Shown piece after piece: positions 33,701 to 41,387 of a stretch of 64,000 nt of DNA. Each line of letters begins with the position of its first letter. Position 1 is the stretch's first letter. The DNA is from Candidatus Methanoperedens nitratireducens (GTDB lineage: Archaea; Halobacteriota; Methanosarcinia; Methanosarcinales; Methanoperedenaceae). The position numbers were made by a program, and so were the translations under genes. The stretch is from assembly GCF_900196725.1 (NCBI RefSeq), contig NZ_FZMP01000207.1, positions 1-64,000 on the forward strand, written 5' to 3'. The notes below the pieces were generated by a model. The model was not told the origin of the DNA. It made no database searches and worked only from the letters and a program-made list of their open reading frames with translations.

Positions 33701-34322
33701 CTTCTTTTTCTTTTTTCAATTCAGGATACTTCTCTGTGCGGGTTCGCAGGGGTATCAGCCCCCTGTCCATCGAATCAATCGTCTTTTCAATAGCCGCAGT
33801 TACCTCCCGCAGGTTAGTGTATGCTTCTTTATATTCCTCCACCCGCAGGATATTGTCAAAGATCTTCTTTCTCGGCTCGGGGTTCAGGAGGAACGCTGTC
33901 GTGAACGTGCCCTGGGGAACCCCTACTGCATTTTCAAAAATAGAGGGCACGTCCCCCGTTGACCTGACATTATACAGGAGATTGGATGCTATCCAGTCCG
34001 TGACATCCTTTTTTCCTTTGATCTCGCTGACAGGCGTTTTAATATAATACTCGCTTCCGCCCAATTTCCTGGTTATCGTGTATTCAATTTCATCCCTGCC
34101 TTCTACGGTTATGGCGACATAGCCTGATTTTTCGCCGTGCCTGCGGAAGTCATCTATCTTTTTGTAGGGAGGATAGTCGAACAACACATAGCCGATAGCT
34201 TCAAGGATAGTGCTTTTCCCGTGCCCGTTCTGACCGCAGATGCCGTTGATGCCTTCAAGGAATTCGATTGTCTCATGGCTGTAGGATTTTACGTTCTTTA
34301 ATTCAACCGATTTTATCAGCAT
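30780..34322 (-). CDS. rad50: Rad50 double-strand break repair ATPase
   Basis: An 1180-residue SMC-like ATPase. Walker A GQNGHGKST is at 30-38, and the C-terminal signature LSGGERMGAALAVRLALL with Walker B FIFLDEPTQNMDE is near 1090-1130. Between them run two long coiled coils. The hook at the turn is atypical: C570-P-I-L-N-G-I-K-C578 instead of CxxC, as in some SbcC-like proteins. At 1180 residues it is about 300 longer than well-studied archaeal Rad50s, implying longer arms. It abuts mre11 exactly and overlaps nurA. Several antisense open frames here are by-products of its charged helical composition. Confidence 0.95.
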   Translation of the reverse strand: MLIKSVELKNVKSYSHETIEFLEGINGICGQNGHGKSTILEAIGYVLFDYPPYKKIDDFRRHGEKSGYVAITVEGRDEIEYTITRKLGGSEYYIKTPVSEIKGKKDVTDWIASNLLYNVRSTGDVPSIFENAVGVPQGTFTTAFLLNPEPRKKIFDNILRVEEYKEAYTNLREVTAAIEKTIDSMDRGLIPLRTRTEKYPELKKEKEDMQKEVEELKSDIKEINKKLSSLNRKKEELTGKKSRLDALTSQIKSERIRLEEVTKQFERINSDLRRAESARKIVNELAPVEEMYKKENVTLKELNGDRLKRDKLKEDITKLDLKINSFTEKLKCSSKLTLENKELEGKKKQLTPKIEAAHKLEESIGKLQKELKEPMNDIISRLLNLREKSKRIEDIRRDIEEQKTRISHLLPLKIKQSELEARIKDRKDSLEVPLRELSSAIPVLKEKEARAEKLRSEISHLVSRKNQLLPAVKRQKVLEDEMKSLSSFLDSLGKLGFELRQATEKEQRANALLVEIEQLGNKIAALLPLVEQQTMLEARQQELNQKHAAVSSLLKQTRSNMKLAGTQGLCPILNGIKCTSVSDFTRYFNDEIESREKELTEIKSQLDLISKESKQLNNPIKQRDDMLVLITAKKKEFGAYNGVYIEVISCRSRIEALVSSYPSLGIDILTGNEDEQKAVSLKLQSHKKELEKTQKSVTEFESAEALITSKNKDLEDLSSVPAALAECGEKIKELNSRFGLSAEIDGVKAALEKVMLEISSLGASLKEMNDPSGQVATIESLVASKQGDLTSLKEVPAMISACLKKLEELNKKYNLKDALEGNPAELKLVDELIESKTRELKALNSPDKEFENLNDIIGKNLKDLKALEHVPASLESCRHERDAIAAGFLLTFDGLDEKIASAQDNITKLEPEHNKYLQALPLASKASEYAQECGKLKENISSINSALNEALRKYEELSREFSEPLLNDTISQLEELGKTVSSKAEATKGKNKSLEKLVREIAGMESEITKINEIEKKLENEKQFLSFSNFIRDTIKNSSEFIANEFIGEISQEAGNIYSEIMDDYTCGLKWQNDYDIEVESGGEVKSFRQLSGGERMGAALAVRLALLKALSSCDFIFLDEPTQNMDELRREKLSQEIMKIRGFKQVFVISHDDTFNEKYANVVRIQKIDGESRVQQCST

Positions 34323-35627
34323 TCAGGCATCCCCTATCCGTGAAAGGAGAGTCTTCTGTGCTGGACCGGCAGCTTTTTTACCCGTCTTATCTTCATTATC
34401 CGGCAGAGAGCTTTTTATTTTTTCAAAACACCATCTCAACTCCGTCTGGATCGCGCTCTCTTCAACCCCTGCTGCAGCCATCCTTTTTGCTTCGATAATC
34501 GTTTTCACTATCTCTTCCGCATTGTCCCTGTACCTGCCGTCAAGTTTTACCCTGTCTGAGAAAACGCGGTGCTCTATCTCCTCGCGCGTCAGCCCGCGCA
34601 CGTCCCCCTCGTTGAGCGTGTATTGCGAGTTGCTTTTCAGTATCTTTATTTCCGACCAGAGAGGCTTGAACTGTTCAGACAGCATATCCTTTATGCGCTC
34701 CAGGTTTATATCGGATTTTGGAAAATTCATGTTGCCGTAGAGCAAAAGTTCAATCAGCGGGTCCGGTGGGATTGATGGTTCCCTGTCCAGCCTTGAACCA
34801 ATACTCGAATACAGCTCATCCGGGGTGGCGATGCTGCTTATGTCCAGTTTGATGCGCCTCACAGGGCGGGTTACCGGGCTTATGAGTTTTGTGCCGCTGT
34901 CCCTTACGTGATAGAAGCCTTTCGGTAAACCATATTCATTCATCGCGATCATTTCAACGCTGCCCGGATTGAAAATCCAGCCGTCAATTTCGTAATTCAT
35001 GTGATAGTGCCCGAGCGCGAGGTAATTCACGACTTCTTTTAAGGGTAAAAGAGAGTTATAATGGATCTCCCCTGGAGCCTCCTGCCTCATCTGCCCCGCC
35101 ATGCCGAAGTGCATCATCAGTATCGTGTATTTTTCTCCCCGGGCGGCGGTTATTTTTTTTATCTCCTCTGCTATCTGGGGAATTACAGAAACAGTGCTTG
35201 AGCCGATGTATTTCACACCGAAGATGCGGACGTTGTCCAGTTCGATAAAATCACCCATTAGTTTGACGCCGTCAGCCTCTGCCTCTTTCAGCTTTATAAC
35301 TTTAAGCAGACCCTCGGAATTCAGCATATCAAGCCAGCTATAGCCATCCTGGTGGTATGCCAGATCATGATTTCCCTCAACGACATAAACGCCTGCGGAA
35401 GGACTTTTCTTTTTTAATTCCGAAAGTACCTTGTGCGCCTGCCTATAGGTGGGCGCGTTTATGTTCCGCTTGTGAAATAAATCACCTGAGATAAGGATGA
35501 ATTCCACCCTGTGATCAATGGCGTGCTGAATGACAGTATGAAAAGCGCGGGCGTAGTCACGGAAGCGCTCGGGGAGCCCGTATTGAGCATAACCCAGGTG
35601 AAAATCGCTCGCATGGATGAAGTTCAT
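34323..35627 (-). CDS. mre11: Mre11 nuclease
   Basis: A 434-residue metallophosphoesterase nuclease and partner of Rad50. Phosphoesterase motifs are D8-x-H10, SGDLFH at 47-52, GNHD at 85-88, and the later MMHFG and LGHYH segments. The C-terminal part (about 300-420) is charged and helical, suitable for binding the Rad50 coiled-coil base. The stop abuts the rad50 start, so the pair is co-translated. It is the first gene of the resection operon. The upstream region was reshaped by an IS200-type element whose transposase gene points away from it. Confidence 0.94.
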   Translation of the reverse strand: MNFIHASDFHLGYAQYGLPERFRDYARAFHTVIQHAIDHRVEFILISGDLFHKRNINAPTYRQAHKVLSELKKKSPSAGVYVVEGNHDLAYHQDGYSWLDMLNSEGLLKVIKLKEAEADGVKLMGDFIELDNVRIFGVKYIGSSTVSVIPQIAEEIKKITAARGEKYTILMMHFGMAGQMRQEAPGEIHYNSLLPLKEVVNYLALGHYHMNYEIDGWIFNPGSVEMIAMNEYGLPKGFYHVRDSGTKLISPVTRPVRRIKLDISSIATPDELYSSIGSRLDREPSIPPDPLIELLLYGNMNFPKSDINLERIKDMLSEQFKPLWSEIKILKSNSQYTLNEGDVRGLTREEIEHRVFSDRVKLDGRYRDNAEEIVKTIIEAKRMAAAGVEESAIQTELRWCFEKIKSSLPDNEDKTGKKAAGPAQKTLLSRIGDA

Positions 35628-35689
35628 TGGGACTTAAAAGGCGCTACGGGTTAAAAATTGTTGCGGGAGCGGGGCGAAAGTGAATGGGG

Positions 35690-36242
35690 AGTTTATTATA
35701 TTAGGGTGTACGTATCTATTCTCGCTTTTTCTAAGGAATACTTTCGCGCCGCTCTTGCTGAAGTACTTTATGTATAGGCGTCAGTGTATCGGTTATATGG
35801 ATGGTAACAAGAAAGAGCTCAGGCATGACAGGCATACGGTATCACTGCTGACAGACCACCTTGTGTTCTCTCCCAAATATAGAGGAAAGGTCCTCGTGGG
35901 AGATGTGGCGATGATCGCTGAGGGGATTATCTGCAAAACCTGTGTAGAGATGGGTATTGAGATAATAGAGATAGCTGTGAATCCTGATCATGTTCACATT
36001 TTTTTTAAATATCCTCCTAAGTATTCGCTGAGCTTTATTGCAAAGAAATTAAAAGGAAGGTCGAGCAGGATACTGAGAGAGGAATTTCCGCATCTCAGGG
36101 ATTGGTGCGGCGATCATTTCTGGGCACCGAGTTGCTTCCACGGGTCCGTAGGGCAAGGATGGGAGGTAGTACAGAAGTATATTGAAACGCAGGATAAACA
36201 CCATGCAAAATCAATAGCTACAGGCCTCGTACATTAAGTACG
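35690..36242 (+). mobile_element. IS200/IS605-type insertion element (ends approximate)
   Basis: The region holds one Y1 HUH transposase gene and no tnpB. Interrupted coding text resumes at 36240, three bases after the transposase stop, which suggests the right end lies there. The left end is not defined; some point between 35640 and 35790 is likely. No flanking duplication is expected for this family. Confidence 0.55.
35797..36237 (+). CDS. tnpA: IS200/IS605-family transposase TnpA
   Basis: A 146-residue Y1 transposase that mobilises single-stranded element DNA. It has ELRHDRHTVSLLTDHLVFSP at the start, the HUH pair H65-V-H67 in NPDHVHIFFKYPP, and the catalytic tyrosine Y128 in VVQKYIETQ. 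It looks intact. The start was placed at ATG 35797, where family similarity begins; the frame is open back to 35680. It lies only 170 bases upstream of mre11 and is divergent from it. Downstream are remnants of other genes, so this is a small mobile scar in an otherwise stable region. Confidence 0.9.
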   Translation: MDGNKKELRHDRHTVSLLTDHLVFSPKYRGKVLVGDVAMIAEGIICKTCVEMGIEIIEIAVNPDHVHIFFKYPPKYSLSFIAKKLKGRSSRILREEFPHLRDWCGDHFWAPSCFHGSVGQGWEVVQKYIETQDKHHAKSIATGLVH

Positions 36243-36401
36243 GGGTTTGTGACGGGAGGAAACCCACCATATAAATTTTCAATTGCTGCTGGAACATCTC
36301 TTCCTTCAGGATTCAACATGGGACCGGACGGAACTATTGGAGGAAGCGGTACTCTTGCGCCGGGATTGTCAAAAAGTATTATCAAAGTGTTGCGCTTTTA
36401 A
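36240..36401 (+). pseudogene. Fragment of a secreted Ig-like (He_PIG) protein
   Basis: A 53-codon open stretch starting with TGFVTGGNPPYKFSIAAGTS and continuing LPSGFNMGPDGTIGG. This is the conserved face of a He_PIG/putative Ig domain (GGxPPYxFSI ... LPxGxxxxxDGTIxG). It has no start codon, begins immediately after the transposase stop and ends at TAA 36399-36401. It is a leftover of a surface protein, probably cut by the insertion. The rest to 36617 shows no supported gene. Confidence 0.6.
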
Positions 36402-36617
36402 TTCCAAACCTTTCAGTTCTTCAAATCATCGTTACAAACCTCGTAAACTTATTGATTCCTCTTGGCTAAGTTCATATCTGGACATCATATCTCGTTTCTG
36501 CCCAACGCCAAATTCATTCCCGGCTAAATAAGGCAGTTCAGGAACCATTTCCTTCTCAGACTTTCGGAAAACTTATTAAAGTCAGAAGTCAGTGTTACTA
36601 TTGCAAATCCAGGATGA

Positions 36618-36926
36618 ATGGAAATGTCCACGATAGCAAACGAGATTCCAGCAGATATATTAAAAGAGATCGAGTATTGGTCCAAAAAAGAAAGAACCGA
36701 TACTGACTCTTTCATATTAAAGCTTATAGACGAGGGGCTGCGCGAGTGGAAAATACAAAAAGTGCTCAGAATGTACCAGAACCAGGAGATAACGCTCTGG
36801 AGAGCCGCTGAGATCGCCGGGGTCTCTCTGGCTGAACTACTGGCTGAGTTACCAAAACAAAAGATCGTTTTTCAATATGATCTTGAAGAGTTAAAAGAAG
36901 ATTTAGAATATGCCCGTGGTAAGTGA
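36618..36926 (+). CDS. UPF0175 family antitoxin
   Basis: A 102-residue protein of the UPF0175 family, found as the antitoxin partner of PIN toxins. An N-terminal ribbon-like segment (ANEIPADILKEIEYW) and a helix-turn-helix (EITLWRAAEIAGVSLAELLAEL, about 57-78) are present. The acidic tail should bind the toxin. An AGGAT precedes ATG 36618; ATG 36624 is the alternative start. It overlaps the truncated PIN gene by 17 bases, the usual arrangement for this module. Confidence 0.85.
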   Translation: MEMSTIANEIPADILKEIEYWSKKERTDTDSFILKLIDEGLREWKIQKVLRMYQNQEITLWRAAEIAGVSLAELLAELPKQKIVFQYDLEELKEDLEYARGK

Positions 36927-37098
36927 CGCCAGTCCGCTTCTTCTGCTGGCTAAGATTGGAAAGCTCAATCTCTTGAAAGAATTATACTCGAAAATTATAA
37001 TCCCTTCGCAGGTCAGGGAAGAGGTCTTAAAATATAGCGATAATGCCTCTTTGCTTATAGCGGTGAACCTATGGATTGGTAACCACCCAGGGTTTTGA
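36910..37098 (+). pseudogene. Truncated DUF3368/PIN-domain toxin
   Basis: Only the first 62 codons of a PIN-type toxin: VVSDASPLLLLAKIGKLNLL carries the first catalytic aspartate, and IIPSQVREEVL follows, then the frame ends after an unrelated tail. Family members are about 150-160 residues with three further acidic residues, all missing here. The continuation was not found in other frames before 37156. The antitoxin upstream is intact, so this is an orphaned pair. Residual binding to the antitoxin cannot be excluded. Confidence 0.7.
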
Positions 37099-37156
37099 AT
37101 ATCATGTGCTAAGGTGATTCCAGGGCAGAAGATGGGATGTCCGGGTTGCTAAAAAG

Positions 37157-37540
37157 TCAAACCTCTATCCTTTCTAAGTTCTTATGCGCGTCCCTGTATT
37201 GTTTTTTCATATCTTTTAACCTGTTAAAAGCCTCTTCACATACCTGCTGTATCATCCCAGGCACTACCCCGGTAAGGTGCCTGTCTATAAGGGTGCGAAG
37301 CTCGTAATTGCAGTTTGAACATAAGTGGAGTATGCGGTTATCACCGGAATTCGGGACCAACTCTTCAGGTGCCAGGAGATGCTGGTGGATAGAGGCATTA
37401 CTGATATACCCGCATATCTCGCATTCAATGTACGGTTTATCAGGTGCCTCAAGGTTCAGCCATTTCTCTATATAGTTATCGATATATTTTTTGTCCTTTA
37501 TTTCGGCTGCCAGCCGGGCTTTATCATTACGACCTTGCAT
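37157..37540 (-). CDS. HNH-like zinc-finger protein of the U32 operon
   Basis: A 127-residue protein with a zinc site arranged as CEICGYISNASIHQHLL ... HLCSNCNYELRTLIDRHL (about 40-87). That is two CxxC pairs enclosing histidines, as in HNH-type folds. The flanks are basic and helical. It might bind nucleic acid. It is the third gene of an overlapping set with a U32-type protein and a small cysteine-containing protein; the overlap with the preceding gene is 14 bases. I do not recognise a named family. Confidence 0.6.
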   Translation of the reverse strand: MQGRNDKARLAAEIKDKKYIDNYIEKWLNLEAPDKPYIECEICGYISNASIHQHLLAPEELVPNSGDNRILHLCSNCNYELRTLIDRHLTGVVPGMIQQVCEEAFNRLKDMKKQYRDAHKNLERIEV

Positions 37541-37910
37541 AATTACCGAGTATTATTAAATCCGGCCTTGGTTTTTCAAAGCTTCCAAGCTCGTTCTTGC
37601 ACCTGTTGCAAAGTTCGCGCGCCGTGAACGCCACCACCTCAAAAGACCCGGGCAGGGTACGGGCATATATCAGATGAGGCTTCAGACCGAGGTCTTTGCT
37701 GATCTCAGACAGGATAGCGACGAATTGTTTCCGGTAAACTTCCAGATCCTCTGTCTGCAATCCCCTCAGATCCGCAAGCATGCCCATACACCCGCACGCA
37801 GTTCCAAACACTTTTAATTCTATTATATAGACCGGTGCTCCTTTGAATTTCCTGATGGTGCTCTCAAGCTTTCCACGGTTCTCGGGGATCTTAGTTACGA
37901 AGTCGCGCAT
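37527..37910 (-). CDS. Conserved-looking protein of unknown function, U32 operon
   Basis: A 127-residue protein with no known domain that I can name. Residues 25-50 (APVYIIELKVFGTACGCMGM) contain a CxC-type pair, and a second pair CNRC lies near 106-109. It could hold a metal or Fe-S centre together. GAGGT precedes the ATG. It overlaps the U32 gene by 16 bases and the downstream HNH-like gene by 14, so the three are produced together and probably act together. Confidence 0.6.
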   Translation of the reverse strand: MRDFVTKIPENRGKLESTIRKFKGAPVYIIELKVFGTACGCMGMLADLRGLQTEDLEVYRKQFVAILSEISKDLGLKPHLIYARTLPGSFEVVAFTARELCNRCKNELGSFEKPRPDLIILGNYARS

Positions 37911-38947
37911 TTTGTTCTAACCTCTTTTAAGGGCAAAGTCTTTCTTTGCCGGTCTTTAAATTCATAAACCCTGATAACTCTTTCCGCTGTAGCTTTACAG
38001 AATCCGCACCTGTGACAGAATTTTTTGCAACCCATCCACTGTTTTACAGCGCCTTCCAGTTCCTTGTTAGGGATATAGAACATATCGCGCAGTTCACTGG
38101 GGCAGTCAAGCAGGTCCATCAAGTTCCCGTCGTAAGAACGGTTCGAATAAGCTTTCATGCAATCTATTATCCAGCGTATCGTGTTGGCACGCCCGGACAT
38201 CTTGAAACAATCTATACCAAGCGCCTCATAGGCACCGAGGTCTTCCGGTCTTATCCATGGGGACTTAATTACCAGCTCCGGATACCTGACCCTGAAAGAC
38301 ATGCACTTTTCATAATAATAGTCGCTGAAAATACTGGGCTTGTTACCGAGAGCTGTCATGTGGGAAAAAAGATTGAAATGGGAATACCGAAACGGGCATT
38401 TGTACAGGCACGCCTCATTCACCAGAAGCCGCAGTTCGCAGTCCGCGACATCCTTTATGGCTTCCAGGATATCGAAGTTCCGGTTGATATTGGTATCCAG
38501 CGTTATAGCATCCGCACCGAGTTCCAGGTAGAACCTTGCCCGCTCAGGCGAATCAACATGAGATATGGTAGACACCACGACCTTTATATCTGGAAATTCC
38601 TTCCTGAGCATTTCTATCAGGTAAGGCTCGGCAACCGTCACCGAGTCCACTCCGATATCGTTCAGCTTCCCAAAATACCATCTGAACATATTGTAACCCT
38701 GTGAAGTCAAATGCTGTCCCCCCATGCATGAAGGATTCATAACGATACCGATTTTCAGTTTCCTGTCATGCAGGTACTCGGTTTGCGTTACAATCTCATC
38801 CAGCATTGGGGCGTGCAGTGTAATCCTGCCGCTACCGAGCACCTCCGGCGTACCTGCCATATAGATCTCATAAGCGTCCCCGGTCGCCTCTTTGCATATC
38901 TCTTTCAGCGCTAAAAAATGACCCGGATGCGGTATTACCAGTTTCAT
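37895..38947 (-). CDS. Peptidase U32-family protein (UbiU/UbiV/RlhA-like)
   Basis: A 350-residue U32-family TIM-barrel protein. Segments typical of the family include GIVMNPSCMGG, GADAITLDTNINRN and LRLLVNEACLYKCPFR, where C-x3-C starts an Fe-S ligand set. A later cluster CKKFCHRCGFC lies near 315-325. Characterised relatives hydroxylate RNA or ubiquinone precursors without oxygen, using prephenate and an Fe-S cluster, rather than cutting peptides. GGAAGTG precedes the ATG. Co-transcription with two small cysteine-rich proteins suggests a multi-subunit enzyme. The substrate is unknown. Confidence 0.75.
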   Translation of the reverse strand: MKLVIPHPGHFLALKEICKEATGDAYEIYMAGTPEVLGSGRITLHAPMLDEIVTQTEYLHDRKLKIGIVMNPSCMGGQHLTSQGYNMFRWYFGKLNDIGVDSVTVAEPYLIEMLRKEFPDIKVVVSTISHVDSPERARFYLELGADAITLDTNINRNFDILEAIKDVADCELRLLVNEACLYKCPFRYSHFNLFSHMTALGNKPSIFSDYYYEKCMSFRVRYPELVIKSPWIRPEDLGAYEALGIDCFKMSGRANTIRWIIDCMKAYSNRSYDGNLMDLLDCPSELRDMFYIPNKELEGAVKQWMGCKKFCHRCGFCKATAERVIRVYEFKDRQRKTLPLKEVRTKCATS

Positions 38948-39026
38948 TATTTCACTTCCTGCTCAACAAGTCGTGGGGAATAATATATCTTTTCATGCAA
39001 ACCATTCCGGTCGCAAAAAATGAATC

Positions 39027-39761
39027 TTATAAGGAACTGTAAATTTCCTCAAACAACCAGGCATACTCCTGGGGTTTTGTTAAAAACTCAAGCTTCTTCA
39101 TATCCCTTACCAGTCCGTACATTTCTTTGTTTTTCTGCAGCCCTGCTTCCCGGACATTTGTGGGAGCAAGCGCCCTTATTTCCGGCACTTCAATATAATG
39201 GGAGTTTTTCACGATCCCGTTTTCCAGGATAAAATAAGCGCCTCCTCCCATTTCCTTTATTGGCGCATATACGGACTCAAAATCCCGCGCGACCCAGTTC
39301 GCCATCTTCAGCACCTTATTAGAGGCATTGATTGTGAGATGACCGTATCCGGGAGGAATAATTACCTTATCCCCCTGGCTTGCTTTTACCAGCACTACGT
39401 CCTTTATCCTATTGCCCTCAGGCTTCTGCATAACATAATGAGCCTCGCCGCTTAAGACTTCATATATTTCCGGGAATGTCATGCCGGTGCCAGGTACAAC
39501 CGGGTGGTAGTGCCCTGCGGTCTTCACGAATTCACGTCCCAGCATGCGGGGAGGAATGACTGTGATGTCGTATCTCAAGCCGTGCTCGCGCATTGTGAGC
39601 GCGTCATTTTTACTCAGGGAAAGCTCACGGTACATATAATACAATACAATGTTGCCCGCCCCGGAAAGCCATTCCCGGTCATAAGCGACCTCTTTCATAT
39701 CGAACAGCGTTCTGATGTTAGGCTTTACCCTCTTTGTCCCGAATTCCAGAATATGCTCCAT
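39027..39761 (-). CDS. pgiA: Cupin-type glucose-6-phosphate isomerase
   Basis: A 244-residue archaeal phosphoglucose isomerase of the cupin superfamily, interconverting glucose-6-phosphate and fructose-6-phosphate. The metal site is TAGHYHP (about 82-88) with PEIYEVLSGEAHYVMQ and the later histidine in PPGYGHLTIN (about 137-146). The length is greater than the 190-residue Pyrococcus enzyme because of a C-terminal helical extension. ATG 39761 was taken over the preceding TTG. It stands alone between the U32 operon and the ccmF genes. Confidence 0.88.
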   Translation of the reverse strand: MEHILEFGTKRVKPNIRTLFDMKEVAYDREWLSGAGNIVLYYMYRELSLSKNDALTMREHGLRYDITVIPPRMLGREFVKTAGHYHPVVPGTGMTFPEIYEVLSGEAHYVMQKPEGNRIKDVVLVKASQGDKVIIPPGYGHLTINASNKVLKMANWVARDFESVYAPIKEMGGGAYFILENGIVKNSHYIEVPEIRALAPTNVREAGLQKNKEMYGLVRDMKKLEFLTKPQEYAWLFEEIYSSL

Positions 39762-39801
39762 CAATCAATAATTATGTTTTTCAATATTTATAGGATTGCG
39801 T

Positions 39802-40404
39802 TCACTTTATCAAAATCATGAGTGATGTTACCCTTTCCGGGTAAAAGGAAAAAATGTTCCCTGCGACTACAAGCAGCGTCCCGGTCCAGAATATCAGAAT
39901 ATGGAAAGGATTATCTCTTAAGCTTACAAAATTAAAGACCAGTATAACAATCCCCAGATGCAGGAGCGATGAGCCAAGCCTTATCATATATCCTTCTTTC
40001 TCGAACCTGATCGCCTGGCTCTTTTTGAATGTCAGGATAAGAATGACAGCCTGTACCGCTATCATAACCGCAAGCATAAAACCCAATCCTGTCCCTATGC
40101 CTCTTAAAAATACCAGCATGACCATCACTCCCAGCACTGCAGCACCGAATTTTACCAGTATATCCTGTTCAAACAGCCTTTTGGGAATGCACAGGCCAAG
40201 CGATATAAGCAGAAGCAAAAGGAACGGGTAGATGTACGAATTCATTTCATCTATATACTTGCCGTACTGGGCAGTCCGGGTCCACTGCGGGTCAACTGAA
40301 AGATAATTGTAATAAGTAATCCCGTAAACGCTGACCAGACCTATCGCAAAAAGAATAAGGGTTGTAAAGATTATCAGATAATAATCGTAGTTTTTAAGCC
40401 TCAT
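39802..40404 (-). CDS. ccmF2: CcmF C-terminal half (split cytochrome c haem lyase)
   Basis: A 200-residue membrane protein with about six helices. The segment IRLGSSLLHLGIVILVF resembles the CcmF region with the conserved haem-ligating histidine near its C-terminus (AHLG). CcmF attaches haem to apocytochrome c outside the membrane, and in several archaea it is split. The ATG at 40404 overlaps the natural stop of the upstream gene (ATGA), which supports this start over the longer frame beginning at 40506. The family call depends mainly on the adjacent WWD-domain gene. Confidence 0.68.
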   Translation of the reverse strand: MRLKNYDYYLIIFTTLILFAIGLVSVYGITYYNYLSVDPQWTRTAQYGKYIDEMNSYIYPFLLLLLISLGLCIPKRLFEQDILVKFGAAVLGVMVMLVFLRGIGTGLGFMLAVMIAVQAVILILTFKKSQAIRFEKEGYMIRLGSSLLHLGIVILVFNFVSLRDNPFHILIFWTGTLLVVAGNIFSFYPERVTSLMILIK

Positions 40405-41387
40405 GGCTGCACCACCGAATGTATCCCCGGAACGATATAGGTAAGCAGGTAAGTAAATACCAGGGATGCGAAGCAGATTATCCCTGTATACGCAGTCGTT
40501 CTCCACATTTTATCCCTGTTAGCGTATATACGGGCGTGCAGGTATGCGCTGTAAAGCACCCACATCATTATCGAGCCGCTTATTTTGGGGTCCCATCACC
40601 ACGCGCTGTCTTTCCACGCCTCTATAGCCCATGGGTAGCCGATAAGCATTCCCGCCGTGAGCAGGATATATCCCGGCTTTGCATACCTGTACGCGATCTC
40701 ATCATAGAGCTTATCCTTCCTGATGAGCATGTAAACGCATGCAGCAAAGGTAATTATAAGAGAAGCGTATGCAATGAACAGCATTGGCGGGTGCGTCCAC
40801 ATATAGGCTGAATTGTAGTAGTATGTGATGCGCCCGTATAATGTCCCGGCTACCTGGAAAATCGTCCCATCTCCCCTTCCGAGCGCGGAATACCACATGG
40901 TAATCTCGCTGTGGACGGCGGGTAACGGTTCTTTAAACGGGTTGGAGAGGAAAAATATGAGCGTTGAGAAGATCGACAAAATTATGCCAATAAAGGCAAT
41001 AATGTCTTTTCGCCTCTGCATTACCAGAACAAAAATAAAGGCTACCATAGCCCAGAAGTACAGTTTCTCCGATTCGATCCAGAGCGGGATGATGAAGCGG
41101 CTGCTGTCCACGGGTATCAATTGCCGTAAAACCGCCGGGTATTCGATCAAAACCGTATTATAAATCTGTATGTGGAACCGGATGAGAAAAATAAAGCCGA
41201 GGACATAAAGACCTGTATTAATATATATAAATTTTATCAAATAATCGTAATATACATTTTTTCTCTTAATGATATAAAGAAACGAGAGGATACCTTGTAA
41301 TAACGATATTATCAGAATATATGTAATTACCGGCTTCCCGATAATAGCCAGGGACTCCCTTGCTGCCAGATATTCGGGAAAGCCCAT
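40401..41387 (-). CDS. ccmF1: CcmF N-terminal half with WWD domain, interrupted by an in-frame TGA
   Basis: A membrane protein of 328 codons with about eight helices and CcmF landmarks: NPFKEPLP, WTHPPMLFIAYAS and then AIEAWKDSAW-stop-WDPKISG. The haem-binding WWD motif is broken exactly at one tryptophan: codon 264 (40596-40598) is TGA where TGG is expected. After it the frame continues with good family text (SIMMWVLYSAYLHARIYA) to a TGA at 40401-40403, which overlaps the ccmF2 start. Other genes here end in TGA, so general UGA=Trp decoding is excluded. It is a nonsense mutation, a base error or rare readthrough. The start overlaps the UPF0201 stop (TAATG). Confidence 0.78.

Noticed and set aside
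33226-34047. Long plus-strand open frames within rad50
   Set aside because: They are antisense to the coiled-coil part of rad50, Ser/Phe-rich and without ribosome-binding sites, a known by-product of Lys/Glu-rich coding sequence on the other strand.
36243-36265. GGGTTT/AAACCC stem after the transposase as an IS-end hairpin
   Set aside because: The same bases encode the conserved TGGNPP part of the Ig-like fragment, so the pairing is probably incidental and does not define the element end.
36910-37540. A defence island built from the PIN toxin, HNH-like protein and transposase
   Set aside because: The toxin is truncated, and the HNH-like gene belongs to a separate operon with a U32 protein. 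No restriction, CRISPR or other defence genes are nearby.
40596-40598. Genome-wide UGA=Trp or selenocysteine decoding
   Set aside because: Many genes here (argH, ccmF1 itself, the wall protein) end at TGA with sensible protein lengths. No SECIS-like signal was noticed, and Trp rather than Sec is expected at the site.
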